Below the pieces are notes generated by a model that was given only the letters and a program-made list of their open reading frames with translations, made no database searches and was not told the origin of the DNA. A stretch of DNA of 64,000 nucleotides, taken from contig CAVRJB010000006.1 of assembly GCA_963721385.1 (NCBI GenBank), forward strand, positions 62,001 through 126,000, given 5' to 3'. Positions 47,074 to 56,100 of this stretch are shown piece after piece (within the stretch, counting starts at the first letter, position 1; every line of letters starts with the position of its first letter). Position numbers and translations under genes: made by a program. The DNA comes from DAOMFB01 sp963721385. GTDB taxonomy: Bacteria; Acidobacteriota; Thermoanaerobaculia; UBA5066.

Positions 47074-47906
47074 CCGAATCTCCCCGTGATGTAGTCCTCG
47101 GTCGTCTTCTGGCTCGGCTTCGTGAAGATCGTCTCGGTCTTGTCGAACTCGATGAGCTTGCCGAGCATGAAGAAGCCGGTCTCGTCGGAGACGCGCGCGG
47201 CCTGCTGCATGTTGTGCGTCACGATGACGATCGTGTAGCGCGACTTCAGGTCGAAGATCAGCTCCTCGACCTTGGCGGTCGCAATCGGGTCGAGGGCCGA
47301 GCAGGGCTCGTCCATCAGGAGGATCTCGGGCTCGACGGCAATGGCGCGCGCGATGCAGAGGCGCTGCATCTGACCGCCCGAGAGGCCGAGGGCCGAGTCG
47401 TCGAGCCGGTCCTTGACCTCGTCCCAGAGGGCCGCGGCCCTGAGCGAGCGCTCGCTCGCCTCGGCCAGGACGGCCCGGTTGTTGACTCCCTGGATCCGGA
47501 GACCGTAGACGACGTTCTCGAAGATCGACTTCGGGAACGGGTTCGACTTCTGGAAGACCATGCCGAAGCGCTTCCGGATCGCGGTGACGTCGACGGCCGC
47601 GGTCATTGATGTCAGTTCCGCGGATCCGGATCGACCCGTCGATCTTCACGTTGTCGATCAGGTCGTTCATCCGGTTCAGGCACCGGAGAAGCGTCGACTT
47701 CCCGCAGCCCGAAGGCCCGATGAGGGCGGTCACCGAGTTGGACTTGCACGACATCGTGATGTCGAAGAGCGCCTGCTTCTCCGCGTAGAAGAGATTGAGG
47801 TTCTTCACCTCGATGATCGGCGCGGCTCCGCCCGGTGCGGCGTCCGCAGGGGCTCCGGTCCCGAAGCGGAAGCGACGGCGGCGGTCGCGATGTTCGGCTG
47901 CTGCAT
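47070..47906 (-). CDS. pstB: phosphate ABC transporter ATPase PstB, two frameshifts
   Basis: The core starts with VKNLNLFYAEKQALFDI (GTG 47808); a longer N-terminus from ATG 47906 joins if one base is corrected near 47860. Walker A GPSGCGKSTLLRCLNRMND is in the first frame; an extra base near 47608 leads to IRKRFGMVFQKSNPFPKSIF (20), signature LSGGQMQRLCIARAIA, Walker B LLMDEPCSALDP and VTHNMQQAARVSDETGFF. End TTEDYITGRFG is the standard PstB C-terminus. Stop overlaps phoB. Confidence 0.92.
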
Positions 47907-47922
47907 GGAGACCTCGAAGCCC

Positions 47923-49611
47923 TCAGAACGTCGCGCTGAAGAGCCGGCGGCGGAGATGGTTTCGAATGAGGATCGCCGTCAGGTTCAGGGCGACGACGAT
48001 CAGGAGCAGGAGGATCGTCGTCGAGTAGACCATCGGGATAGCCGCCTCGACGTTGGGGCTCTGGAATCCCACGTCGTAGAGGTGGAAACCGAGATGCATG
48101 ATCTTCCGGTCGAGGTGGAGGTACGGGAAGATGCCGTCGAGCGGCAGCGTGGGCGCGAGCTTCACGACGCCGACGATCATGAGCGGCGCCACCTCGCCGG
48201 TGCCGCGGGCCATGGCGAGAATGAGGCCGGTCAGGATTCCCGGAGCGGCTGCGCGGCAGGACGACGCGCCGCATCGTTTGCCACCTCGTGGCACCGAGCG
48301 CCAGCGAGGCATGCCGCATACCGGCGGGAACCGCGGCCAGCGCCTCCTCGGTCGCCACGACGACGACGGGTACCGTCAGGAGCGCCAGCGTCAGGGCGCA
48401 CCAGAGGATGCCACCCGTTCCGAACGTCGGCGTCGGGAGGGCCTCGGAGAAGAAGAACTGGTCGAGGCGCGACCCCGATTCCGTAGACGAAGAACCCCAG
48501 CCCGAAGATGCCGAAGACGATCGACGGAACGCCCGCGAGGTTGTTGACGGCGATCCGGACGAGCCGGACGGCCCGCCCCTGGATCGCGTATTCGCGGAGG
48601 TAGAGAGCCGCCACGACGCCGAACGGTACGGAGACGAGACTCATCATGACGACCATGAGCACCGTCCCGAAGATGGCGGGGAAGATCCCTCCTTCGGTGT
48701 TCGACTCCCGGGGCTCGTCGGAGACGAACTCCCAGATCCTGGAGGAGTAAACCGAGGCCTTGCCGAGCCACGAGAGATCGTTCGGCCGGACGATTCGGAC
48801 GATGTCGCGGACGAGGACGGTCTTCTGCCTCCCGTCGGCGTCGGCAAGGACCGCCGACGTCCCGGAAACCTCGCGGCGGGTGGTCTCCAGGCGCTCACGC
48901 TCCGACTCGTACCGCTTCTTGAGCTCGGCGATCCGTCCCTCCGTGGCGACGCGGACGGCGCGGAGGTCGGGGGAGCGCGCGAGTTCGGCCTTCCTGAGGC
49001 GAAGGCGCTCCGCCTCGAGCAGGGCGTTGATGGCGCCGACGTCCTTCCGCTCCCGCTCGTTCAGCTCGGCGAAGCGGGGATGGAGCTCCTTCTGGAGGGT
49101 CGAAAGCGTCGCGAGGCCCTTTTCGTCCCCGCGTGCCACCACCTCGTCGCCTTTCCGGATCTCCTTCAGGAAGCCGTGGAAGTTCCCGTACTCCTGCCGC
49201 TCGAGAAGCAGGGCGTCCTTCGGCGTGTCGCGCTTCGCGATCTCAGCGAGGGGGATCCACCGGAAGTCGAGGCCGTTCAGGTCCCGGTTGCCGATCTTGA
49301 CGCGGATACGGCTCTCGGCCGGCTTCCCGGCCTCCGCCGGCATCTTCTCCGTCGAGAGGATCTCTCCGAGCACCTTCTTGCCGTCCGACGTCTCGATCCG
49401 GACGAGGGGCCGCGGCCAGAAGAAGCCGAGCCCCTTGCACGGCGACGAGGCCGAGGAGGCCGAAGATCATGAGGAGCGAGACGGCGAGGCCGGCGCCCGT
49501 CAGCCAGATCATCGGCTCGCCCCTGCGGAAGAGGAACTCGGAAAGGCGGGCGGCCGCCGCGCGGGCATCCGTCGCCGGGGCGGGCACGGGAATCGGGGCG
49601 GTCGCGGCCAT
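47923..49611 (-). CDS. pstA: phosphate ABC transporter permease PstA, long form, three frameshifts
   Basis: ATG 49611 overlaps the pstC stop by one base. One helix (IWLTGAGLAVSLLMIFGLLG) is followed by a ~270-residue inserted region with a charged coiled coil (LEAERLRLRKAELARSPDLR and IAELKKRYESERERLETTRR), then the permease core (FGTVLMVVMMSLVSVPFGVV, VNNLAGVPSIVFGIFGLGFF, LALGATRWQTMRRVVLP, ATEEALAAVPAG). Frame changes near 49435, 48475 and 48250. About 560 residues, against ~300 for E. coli PstA. Long PstA forms with an N-terminal insert are known in gammaproteobacteria. Confidence 0.88.
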
Positions 49612-51828
49612 CAGATCACCGTGTACTTCTTGCGAAGGCGCTGGCGCATCACCTCGGCCAGCGTGTTGACGAGAAAGGTCAGGAGGAAGAGGAGGAGGGC
49701 CGAGAGGAAGAGGACCCGGAAGAGAGTGCCTCCCTCCGGCGCCTCGGAGATCTCGACGGCGATGTTGGCCGAGAGGGTCCGCATGCCGTTGAAGAGCGAC
49801 CACTCCAGGATCGGGCGTGTTGCCCGTCGCCATCAGGACGATCATCGTTTCTCCGACCGCGCGCCCGAAGCCGACCATCAGGGCCGAGAAGATTCCGGCC
49901 GAGGCGGTCGGGAGGATGACGCGCGTGGCCGTCTGCCACGGCGAAGCCCCGAGGGCCAGCGAGGCCGCCTTCAGGTGCTGCGGGACGCTGGAGAGGGCGT
50001 CCTCCGAGATCGTGAAGATGATCGGGATGACAGCGAACCCCATCGCGAAGGCGATGACGAGGGAGTTCCGGGCGTCGTACCGGAGGTGGAGGGCCGAGTA
50101 GAGCCAGGCGTGGAAGTCGCCAGCGAAGAGCAGCCTCTCGAGCACAGGGTCCGACCGCGGCGCAAAGCGCGACTCCCGCCGCGGTCAGGAGGATGATGGC
50201 TCCGATCTCGTGGAGCCCGGTGATCCTCTGCCGCAGCTCGTAAGGGAGCCCCTCGCGGGCGAAGACCCCGGCGAGGACGACGAGCGGCACGACCGGGAAG
50301 AGGAGCAGCGACGTGAACGTGGCGTTCTGGATCAGCGGGAGCGAGCCAGAGCCCGGCGAGGAAGCCGATCACGACGGACGGGAGCGCCGCCATCATCTCG
50401 ACGACCGGCTTCACGAAGCGCCTTCACCTCGTGGCGGTCGCGAAGACGCGACGTGTAGAGAGCCGCCGCGAGGGCGATCGGGACGGCGAAGAGGAGGGCG
50501 TAGAGCGTGCCCTTCAGCGTGCCGAAGATCAGCGGGACGAGCGACAGCTTCGACTCGAAGTCGTCCGTGGCGCCGGTCGACTGCCAGACGTACTCGGGCC
50601 GGTCGTAGCCCTCGTAGAGCTGCTTTGCCGAAGAGGCTGCGCCAGGAGATTTCCGGGTGCGGCGCGTCGAGGCGGAACTCCTTGAGCCCCGCCGTTCCGA
50701 GCGCGAGGAAGCCGTCCCCCTTCGGGGCCATGGCCAGCGAGACGATCTTGCCTCCGGACGCGACGTCGACGAGCGGACGCTCGTTCGTGGCGAAGGTCGC
50801 GTGGACGCGGCCCATCTCGTCGCCCGTCAGGAACGTCTTGCCGCGGGGCGACGCCGCGACGGCGGTGACGCGGGCCGCGTGGCTAGGGAACGTCTTCGTG
50901 ACGCCGAGCGTCTTCCCTTCACCGCTCCCCTCGCTCCGCTGCCGGCCGAGGCCCGGCAACGCGCCCCTTCGCGTCTCCCGCGATCAGCGTCTGCCCGCCG
51001 ATCAGGGAACCGAGAACGGTCACCGGCGCAGGGGCGCCGGGATGGACCACGGACCGCTCCGAGGGCCTTCGGCTCTTTCGGGTCGGCGACGTCGAACGAG
51101 AGCACCTTCCCCGAGACGGTGCCGGCCTCGAGGAGCCTCCCGTTGTCGTGGAACGAGAGAGCCGAGACCGCCTCCCCTCCGAGCAGGGGCGAGAGGTCGG
51201 AGGAGGAGGGGGAGGCGCCGGGCTCGTCTCCGCCCGCCGACGCCAGAAAAAGGACGTCCGGCGCCGGGGAGGAGGCCACGGCCGCCTCGCCTGATTCGGG
51301 GTGCGAGAGCGCGAGGATCCGCACCGGCCGGCCCTGCGGGTCGGGAGCGAGGGTCGCCGTGACGCTCGCGAAGAACTCCGATGTCCGCTTCCCCTCCGGG
51401 AAAGTCGTCTGCCATCGCGGGGCCAGGAGGAGGATCCCGCCGTCCTCGAGCCCGAGGGCCAGCGCGCCCCGGATCGTCCGCGCCACCGCCGTGACGGCCT
51501 TCCCTCCCGCCTCGGGAAGGGAGATCTCCTTCACGACGGACGCCGTCGCGAGGTCGACGACCTTGAGGCCTCCCGTCGCGGTCGCGACGGCCACGTAGTC
51601 GCGGTACTCGTTCGTGATCCCGTCCAGGGTCGGGCCGCTTCCTTCGATCAGCGCCGTCGAGGCCTCGAGGAGCGCCTCGGGGTTCCGGAAGAGCGGAAAC
51701 GTCTGCGAGAGGATGAGAGCGAAGATCAGGACGAGGCTCGCGATCATGAGCCAGCCGCCGCCCGTGATGAAGACGGTCGACGCCTTGTCCGCGAGCTTCG
51801 TGAGGAAGCGCTGGGTCTTTTCGCTCAT
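49611..51828 (-). CDS. pstC: phosphate ABC transporter permease PstC with propeller-like insert, about seven frameshifts
   Basis: ATG 51828. Helix 1 (FITGGGWLMIASLVLIFALI, 20) is followed by ~370 residues of WD40-like strands (YVAVATATGGLKVVDLATA, VSALSFHDNGRLLEAG, VTAVAASPRGKTFLTGDEM, IVSLAMAPKGDGFLALG), then the permease core (LIFGTLKGTLYALLFAVPIA, VEMMAALPSVVIGFLAGLWL, LALGASPWQTATRVILP, GRAVGETMIVLMATGNTP). Single-base changes near 51050, 50958, 50628, 50418, 50340, 50150 and 49817 are needed; all are insertions. About 737 residues restored. Long PstC forms with an extracytoplasmic domain occur in gammaproteobacteria; the propeller assignment is mine. Confidence 0.88.
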
Positions 51829-51877
51829 CGGGAAGGGGCGGCGCGACCGTGGAGCGGCGCGCCGCCCGGATCCTGCG

Positions 51878-52852
51878 TCAGTTCAGTTTGGCGAGTCTCT
51901 TCGCCGATGACCTTCGCCGTGAGGGGGAAGAAGCCGTCCTTGACGACGATCTCCTGACCTTCCTTCGAGAGAACGAAGAGGAGGAACTGCTTCACGAGCG
52001 GGTCGAGCGACTTGCCGGGGGCCTTGTTGACGTAGACGTTCAGGTAGCGGGCGAGGGGGTACTTTCCGGTCGAGGACGTTCTCGTACGACTCGCCGACGA
52101 ACGGCCCGTCGTCCTTCGCCGAGATCGGAACGGTCTTGACCCCCGAGGTCGTGTACCCGACGCCCGAGTAGCCGATCGCGTACTTGTCCTCGGCGACGCC
52201 CTGGACGACGGACGAGGAGCCGGGCTGCTCCTTGACGCTGTTCTTGTAGTCGCCGTTCTCGAGCGCGTGCTCCTTGAAGTAGCCGTACGTGCCCGAAGCG
52301 CTGTTGCGCCCGAAGATCGAGATCGGCTTGTTCGCCCAGTCGCCCGTCAGGCCCAGGTCTCCCCAGGTCTTGATGTCCTTGCCGCCGCGCTTCCGGGTCG
52401 ACGAGAAGATGCCGTCGAGCTGCTTGAAGGTCAGCTTGCTCGATCGGGTTGTCCTTGTTGACGTAGACCGCGAGGCCGTCGAGGGCGACCCGGATCCGCG
52501 TCGGTTTGTAACCGTACTTCGCCTCGAACCGGTCGATCTCGGCCCCCTTCATCTCGCGCGACATCGGGCCGAGCTGGGAGGTCCCCTCGATGAGCGCTGG
52601 AGGCGCTGTCGTGGAGCCCTTCCCCTCGATCTGGATGTTGACGTTCGGGTAGCTCTTCTTGTAGCCCTCGGCCCAGTACGTCATCAGGTTGTTGAGCGTG
52701 TCGGAGCCGATCGAATTGAGATTCCCGGAAACGCCCGAGACGCGCTTGTAGGTCGGGAGCGAAGGATCGACCTTGACCGTCTGCGCCACGAGAGTTCCCG
52801 TGACGAGGAGCGCGAGCGCCGCGGCCGCCGCCTTCTTCCGCTTGCTGTTCAT
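51878..52852 (-). CDS. pstS: phosphate-binding protein PstS, frameshifted
   Basis: ATG 52852 has AAGGAGG at 52857-52863. A signal peptide (AAAAALALLVTGTLVAQ) precedes SGNLNSIGSDTLNNLMTYW, IEGKGSTTAPPALIEGTSQL (20; phosphate loop), GPMSREMKGAEIDRF, then, after an extra base near 52440, LTFKQLDGIFSSTRK and FGRNSASGTYGYFKEHAL, and after another near 52070, YPLARYLNVYVNKAPGKSLD. The last residues probably end RLAKLN at 51878 after a third change; uncorrected, the frame runs to the pstC start. Resembles the PstS family with RNSASGT loop. First gene of the pst-pho operon. Confidence 0.9.
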
Positions 52853-52917
52853 GTTTCCTCCTTGCGTCCGTGATTTCGTCTTACGGCGCGGAGTCTCCGG
52901 CGGAGCAGCGGTGTTCA

Positions 52918-52946
52918 TGTGAGGGCGATGTAAAGTCCGCGTGAAG
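52918..52946 (-). promoter_or_regulatory. candidate Pho box, three heptamer repeats, upstream of pstS
   Basis: Read on the minus strand: CTTCACG, CGGA, CTTTACA, TCGC, CCTCACA. Three heptamers at an exact 11-bp period, the spacing of PhoB sites (7-bp repeat plus 4-bp spacer). It lies 66-94 bases upstream of the pstS ATG, between the pit stop and pstS, so it most likely controls the pst-pho operon. Confidence 0.65.
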
Positions 52947-52957
52947 ATCGTATCTCT

Positions 52958-53971
52958 TCAGGGGCGAACGAGATAGAACCCGAACAGGCCATTGAGCGCG
53001 GACAATATCTTCCAGGAAACGGCCGCCACGATCGCGGCGGCAGGGATCGTCAGCACCCACGCCGTGATGATGTTCCGGGCAACTCCCCAGCGCACGGCGG
53101 AAAAACGGCGGACAGAACCGACGCCCATGATGGCTCCGGTGATCGTGTGAGTGGTCGAAACGGGAATTCCCGCCCACGACGCGCCGAAGAGAGTGCAGGC
53201 GCCGGCGAACTCGGCGCACGAGCCGCCGACCGGCTTCAGTGCCGTGATCCGCATCCCCATCGTCCGGACGATCCGCCATCCCCCCGCGAGCGTCCCGAGG
53301 CCGATCGCGGCGTGGCAGAGAAGGATGATCCAGAAGGGGATCTCGACGCTCTTCAGATAGCCGGCGGAGAAGAGGAGGACGGCGATGATCCCCATCGTCT
53401 TCTGGGCGTCGTTCAGGCCGTGGCCGAACGAGAACGAGGCGGCGGAGACGAGCTGGACCTTCCGAAAGAGGCGGTCCACGGGCTCGGGGCGCATCTTTCG
53501 GAAGATCCAGAGGACGGAGAGGAAAAAGAGGAAGCCGAGGGTCATGCCGAGGAGCGGCGAGAGAACGATGAAGACGAGCGTCTTGACGAGCCCGTGCGGG
53601 ACGAGGACTCCGACGCCGGCCTTCATCACCGCCGCGCCGGCGAAGCCTCCGATCAGGGCGTGCGAGGAGGAGGAGGGGAGGCCCCACCACCAGGTCAGGA
53701 GGTTCCAGACGATGGCACCGGTCAGGCCGGCGAGGATCAGGACCGGGTCGACGACGGCCGGGTTGACGATGTCCTTCCCGATCGTCTTGGCGACTCGGGT
53801 CTCGAAGGCGAACGCGGCCACGAAGTTGAAGAACGCCGCCCAGATGACGGCGATCCTCGGGGTGAGGACGCGCGTCCCGACGACCGTCGCGATCGAGTTG
53901 GCCGCGTCGTGAAAGCCGTTGACGAAGTCGAAGACAAGGGCGGCCACGACGACGAAGAGGACGAAGGCCAT
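52958..53971 (-). CDS. pit: low-affinity inorganic phosphate transporter (Pit family)
   Basis: 337 residues, about ten helices. The duplicated PiT signature is visible: VNGFHDAANSIATVVGTRVL (20) in the first half and FGHGLNDAQKTMGIIAVLL in the second, plus PSSSSHALIGGFAGAAVM and GIPVSTTHTITGAIMGVG. These proteins co-transport metal-phosphate and H+. The upstream DUF47 gene, 5 bases away, is its usual partner. Confidence 0.94.
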   Translation of the reverse strand: MAFVLFVVVAALVFDFVNGFHDAANSIATVVGTRVLTPRIAVIWAAFFNFVAAFAFETRVAKTIGKDIVNPAVVDPVLILAGLTGAIVWNLLTWWWGLPSSSSHALIGGFAGAAVMKAGVGVLVPHGLVKTLVFIVLSPLLGMTLGFLFFLSVLWIFRKMRPEPVDRLFRKVQLVSAASFSFGHGLNDAQKTMGIIAVLLFSAGYLKSVEIPFWIILLCHAAIGLGTLAGGWRIVRTMGMRITALKPVGGSCAEFAGACTLFGASWAGIPVSTTHTITGAIMGVGSVRRFSAVRWGVARNIITAWVLTIPAAAIVAAVSWKILSALNGLFGFYLVRP

Positions 53972-53976
53972 GGCAC

Positions 53977-54597
53977 TCAGGTCGACTTGAGGACGATCTG
54001 CTCGAGGACGTTCGCCACGTCCTCGCAGGCGTCGGTCGCCGTTTCCAGCACCTCGTAGATCTCCTTCCACTTGAGGAGCGTGAAGGGGTCCTTTTCCTTC
54101 TCGAAAAGGCGGCCGATGGCCCTCCGGTTCACGGCGTCGGCCTCGTTCTCCAGCCGGTTGATCTCGATGCAGGCGTCCAGGATGGCCCTCGAGTTCTTCA
54201 GATCGCTGAGGAGGCCGAGGGCGCGCTGGATGGCCTGGGCGGACTGGACGATCAGGTGCGTCTGGGCCCTGAGCTCCGGCGTCGGAGACTGGATCTTGAA
54301 CAGGACGAGGCGCGCCGCGGCCGCGTCGATCAAATCGAGGACGTCGTCGAGCTGCTTCGTCAGGTCGTGGATGTCTTCCCGATCGATCGGAGTGATCCAC
54401 GTCCGAGAGAGAAGGGCGAAAGTCTGGTGGGTGACCTGGTCTCCCTCGTGCTCGAGGTGCTTGATCTTGCCGACTTTCACCTCGACATCGGTGAAGTCCG
54501 TTGCGAGGCCGTCGAGGACGACGGCCGCCTCGAGGATGATCTCGGCGGTGCGGGTGAATTGCTGGAGGAAGTTCTCTTCTTTCGGGAGGAGCCTCAT
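53977..54597 (-). CDS. DUF47 / PhoU-like regulator of the Pit transporter
   Basis: 206 residues from ATG 54597 (MRLLPKEENFLQQFTRTAEI, 20, the typical DUF47 start). All-helical, with the Asp/Glu-rich motifs KIKHLEHEGDQVTHQTF and INRLENEADAVNRRAIG that bind metals in PhoU folds, and TDACEDVANVLEQIVLK at the end. DUF47 proteins regulate or stabilise Pit. An in-frame start at 54627 would overlap the candidate Pho box and is less likely. Confidence 0.9.
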   Translation of the reverse strand: MRLLPKEENFLQQFTRTAEIILEAAVVLDGLATDFTDVEVKVGKIKHLEHEGDQVTHQTFALLSRTWITPIDREDIHDLTKQLDDVLDLIDAAAARLVLFKIQSPTPELRAQTHLIVQSAQAIQRALGLLSDLKNSRAILDACIEINRLENEADAVNRRAIGRLFEKEKDPFTLLKWKEIYEVLETATDACEDVANVLEQIVLKST

Positions 54598-54621
54598 GGC
54601 GGGGGGAGGATATCCCAGCTC

Positions 54622-54639
54622 CTTCACACGGTCTTCATG
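54622..54639 (+). promoter_or_regulatory. candidate Pho box in the pit/porin intergenic region
   Basis: CTTCACA, CGGT, CTTCATG: two heptamers spaced 11 bp apart, 112-129 bases upstream of the porin ATG. A weaker pair with the same spacing (CTTACAC at 54666, TAAACAC at 54677) lies closer to the porin. It could serve the porin or, divergently, the DUF47-pit operon. Confidence 0.5.
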
Positions 54640-54750
54640 CGGCGTTGCCGGTTCCGGGACGACTTCTTACACGGTCTAAACACCCGGTCCCCCGCGGTTT
54701 TACGTCCGGAGGCGAGAGTCCGGCCCGACATTTCAAGAAGGAGGAATCGG

Positions 54751-56067
54751 ATGAAAGGGACTCTCAAGCGCTGGGCCTTCGGGGTCGTGGCGGCCGTGCT
54801 CGTCCTCACGGTCGGCGCCGCCTCCGCGCAGGGGCTCTGGTACAAGGAAGTCGAGAAGGATGGGCGGATCTACGTCTTCAACTCGGCGAAGAGGTACGAC
54901 TCCTGGTCGAAGTCGGGTGACATGGGAATGGCGATTACGATCCTCGGCCACGGCCCGAACGGCGAGACGGTCATCGCCGAGAACGAGACGGCGATCGACC
55001 TCTACAACCTGAAGCACGACCGGCCCGGCTACAACCGGGCGGCGCCGCCGCCGCCTCCTCCTCCCCCGATGCCGACCCGCCTCCGGATCGGGAACAACGG
55101 CGAGCTCTGGTTCGGCGGCCTGTTTCAGGGCTGGTACGTCGGCGACACGTCGCCCGTGGGATCCGGTACGGACTGGCTCGGCAACAACACGGGCCAGAAC
55201 ACCTTCCGTCTCCGGCGTGCGGAGATGAAGATGGCCGGGAAGTGGAAGGACTTCGGCTTCGAGGTGATGATCGACCCCTCCAAGGCGATCAACACGGCGG
55301 CCGGAGCGGACGGGAAGATTCTCCAGGACCTCGCGGTCATCTACACCGGGTGGCACGACCAGGAGTTCGCCCTCGGGCAGAAGAAGATCGACATCACCGA
55401 GGAGGGGATGCGCTCCTCGTCCGAGCTCTGGTTCGGCGAGCGAGCCCAGGTCACGCGGACCTTCTCCGACGTCCGCCAGGCCGGATTCTTCTACAAGGGC
55501 GAGTTCGGCGAGCACGTCACGCTCTGGTCGGCCCTGACGACGGGCACCGTCACGAATACGATCAGCGACACCAACGACACGCTCTTCTACTCCGGCCGGC
55601 TCGACTTCAAGCCGATGAAGGGACTCGTCCTCGGCGCTTCGGGCGGCACTGGGGAAACCGAAGGCGGAACCGCGCACCGCAACCGGTCTCGGTATGGAGG
55701 CCACATCAAGTACGGCGGGTACGACGTCCCGGGCTCGAAGCTCTGGCTGGAGTTCGAATACCTCGCCGCCAACGACACGCAGACGAACCTCACGAAGCTG
55801 GAGCGGTGGGGTTATTACGCCTCGGCGCTCTACATCTTCGGCGACCACTTCCAGGTCGGCGTCCGATACGACCGGCTCAACAACAACCGGCTCGTCCCGC
55901 GCAACAACAGCACGCAGTGGACGGCCGGCTTTCACTGGCTGCCGCTCTGGAAGAACGTCAACATCAAGCTCGAGTGGTACAACATCGACGTCGAGGGCCG
56001 GACGGTCAACGGCGTCTCCCACTGCTGCTACAACGAGATCCTGCTGGCGGCCCAGGCCGCCTTCTGA
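54751..56067 (+). CDS. phosphate-selective-type porin (OprP/OprO-like)
   Basis: 438 residues from ATG 54751, preceded by AGGAGG. A signal peptide (AAVLVLTVGAASAQG) precedes a mature start with a Pro run, then a barrel with NTFRLRRAEMKMAGKW, FALGQKKIDITEEG, RTFSDVRQAGFFYKGEF, LFYSGRLDFKPMKGLVLGAS and a final LLAAQAAF with terminal Phe. OprP-type porins take up phosphate or polyphosphate across the outer membrane. Divergent from pit and upstream of ppx, with a candidate Pho box in front. Confidence 0.85.
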   Translation: MKGTLKRWAFGVVAAVLVLTVGAASAQGLWYKEVEKDGRIYVFNSAKRYDSWSKSGDMGMAITILGHGPNGETVIAENETAIDLYNLKHDRPGYNRAAPPPPPPPPMPTRLRIGNNGELWFGGLFQGWYVGDTSPVGSGTDWLGNNTGQNTFRLRRAEMKMAGKWKDFGFEVMIDPSKAINTAAGADGKILQDLAVIYTGWHDQEFALGQKKIDITEEGMRSSSELWFGERAQVTRTFSDVRQAGFFYKGEFGEHVTLWSALTTGTVTNTISDTNDTLFYSGRLDFKPMKGLVLGASGGTGETEGGTAHRNRSRYGGHIKYGGYDVPGSKLWLEFEYLAANDTQTNLTKLERWGYYASALYIFGDHFQVGVRYDRLNNNRLVPRNNSTQWTAGFHWLPLWKNVNIKLEWYNIDVEGRTVNGVSHCCYNEILLAAQAAF

Positions 56068-56100
56068 CGGTCCGCCCAAGGCTCTGATAAAAGGGGTGGC

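Noticed and set aside
49611..51828. Programmed frameshifting in pstC
   Set aside because: Seven shifts at different sequences without slippery sites or stimulatory structures, all by insertion, fit sequencing error better.
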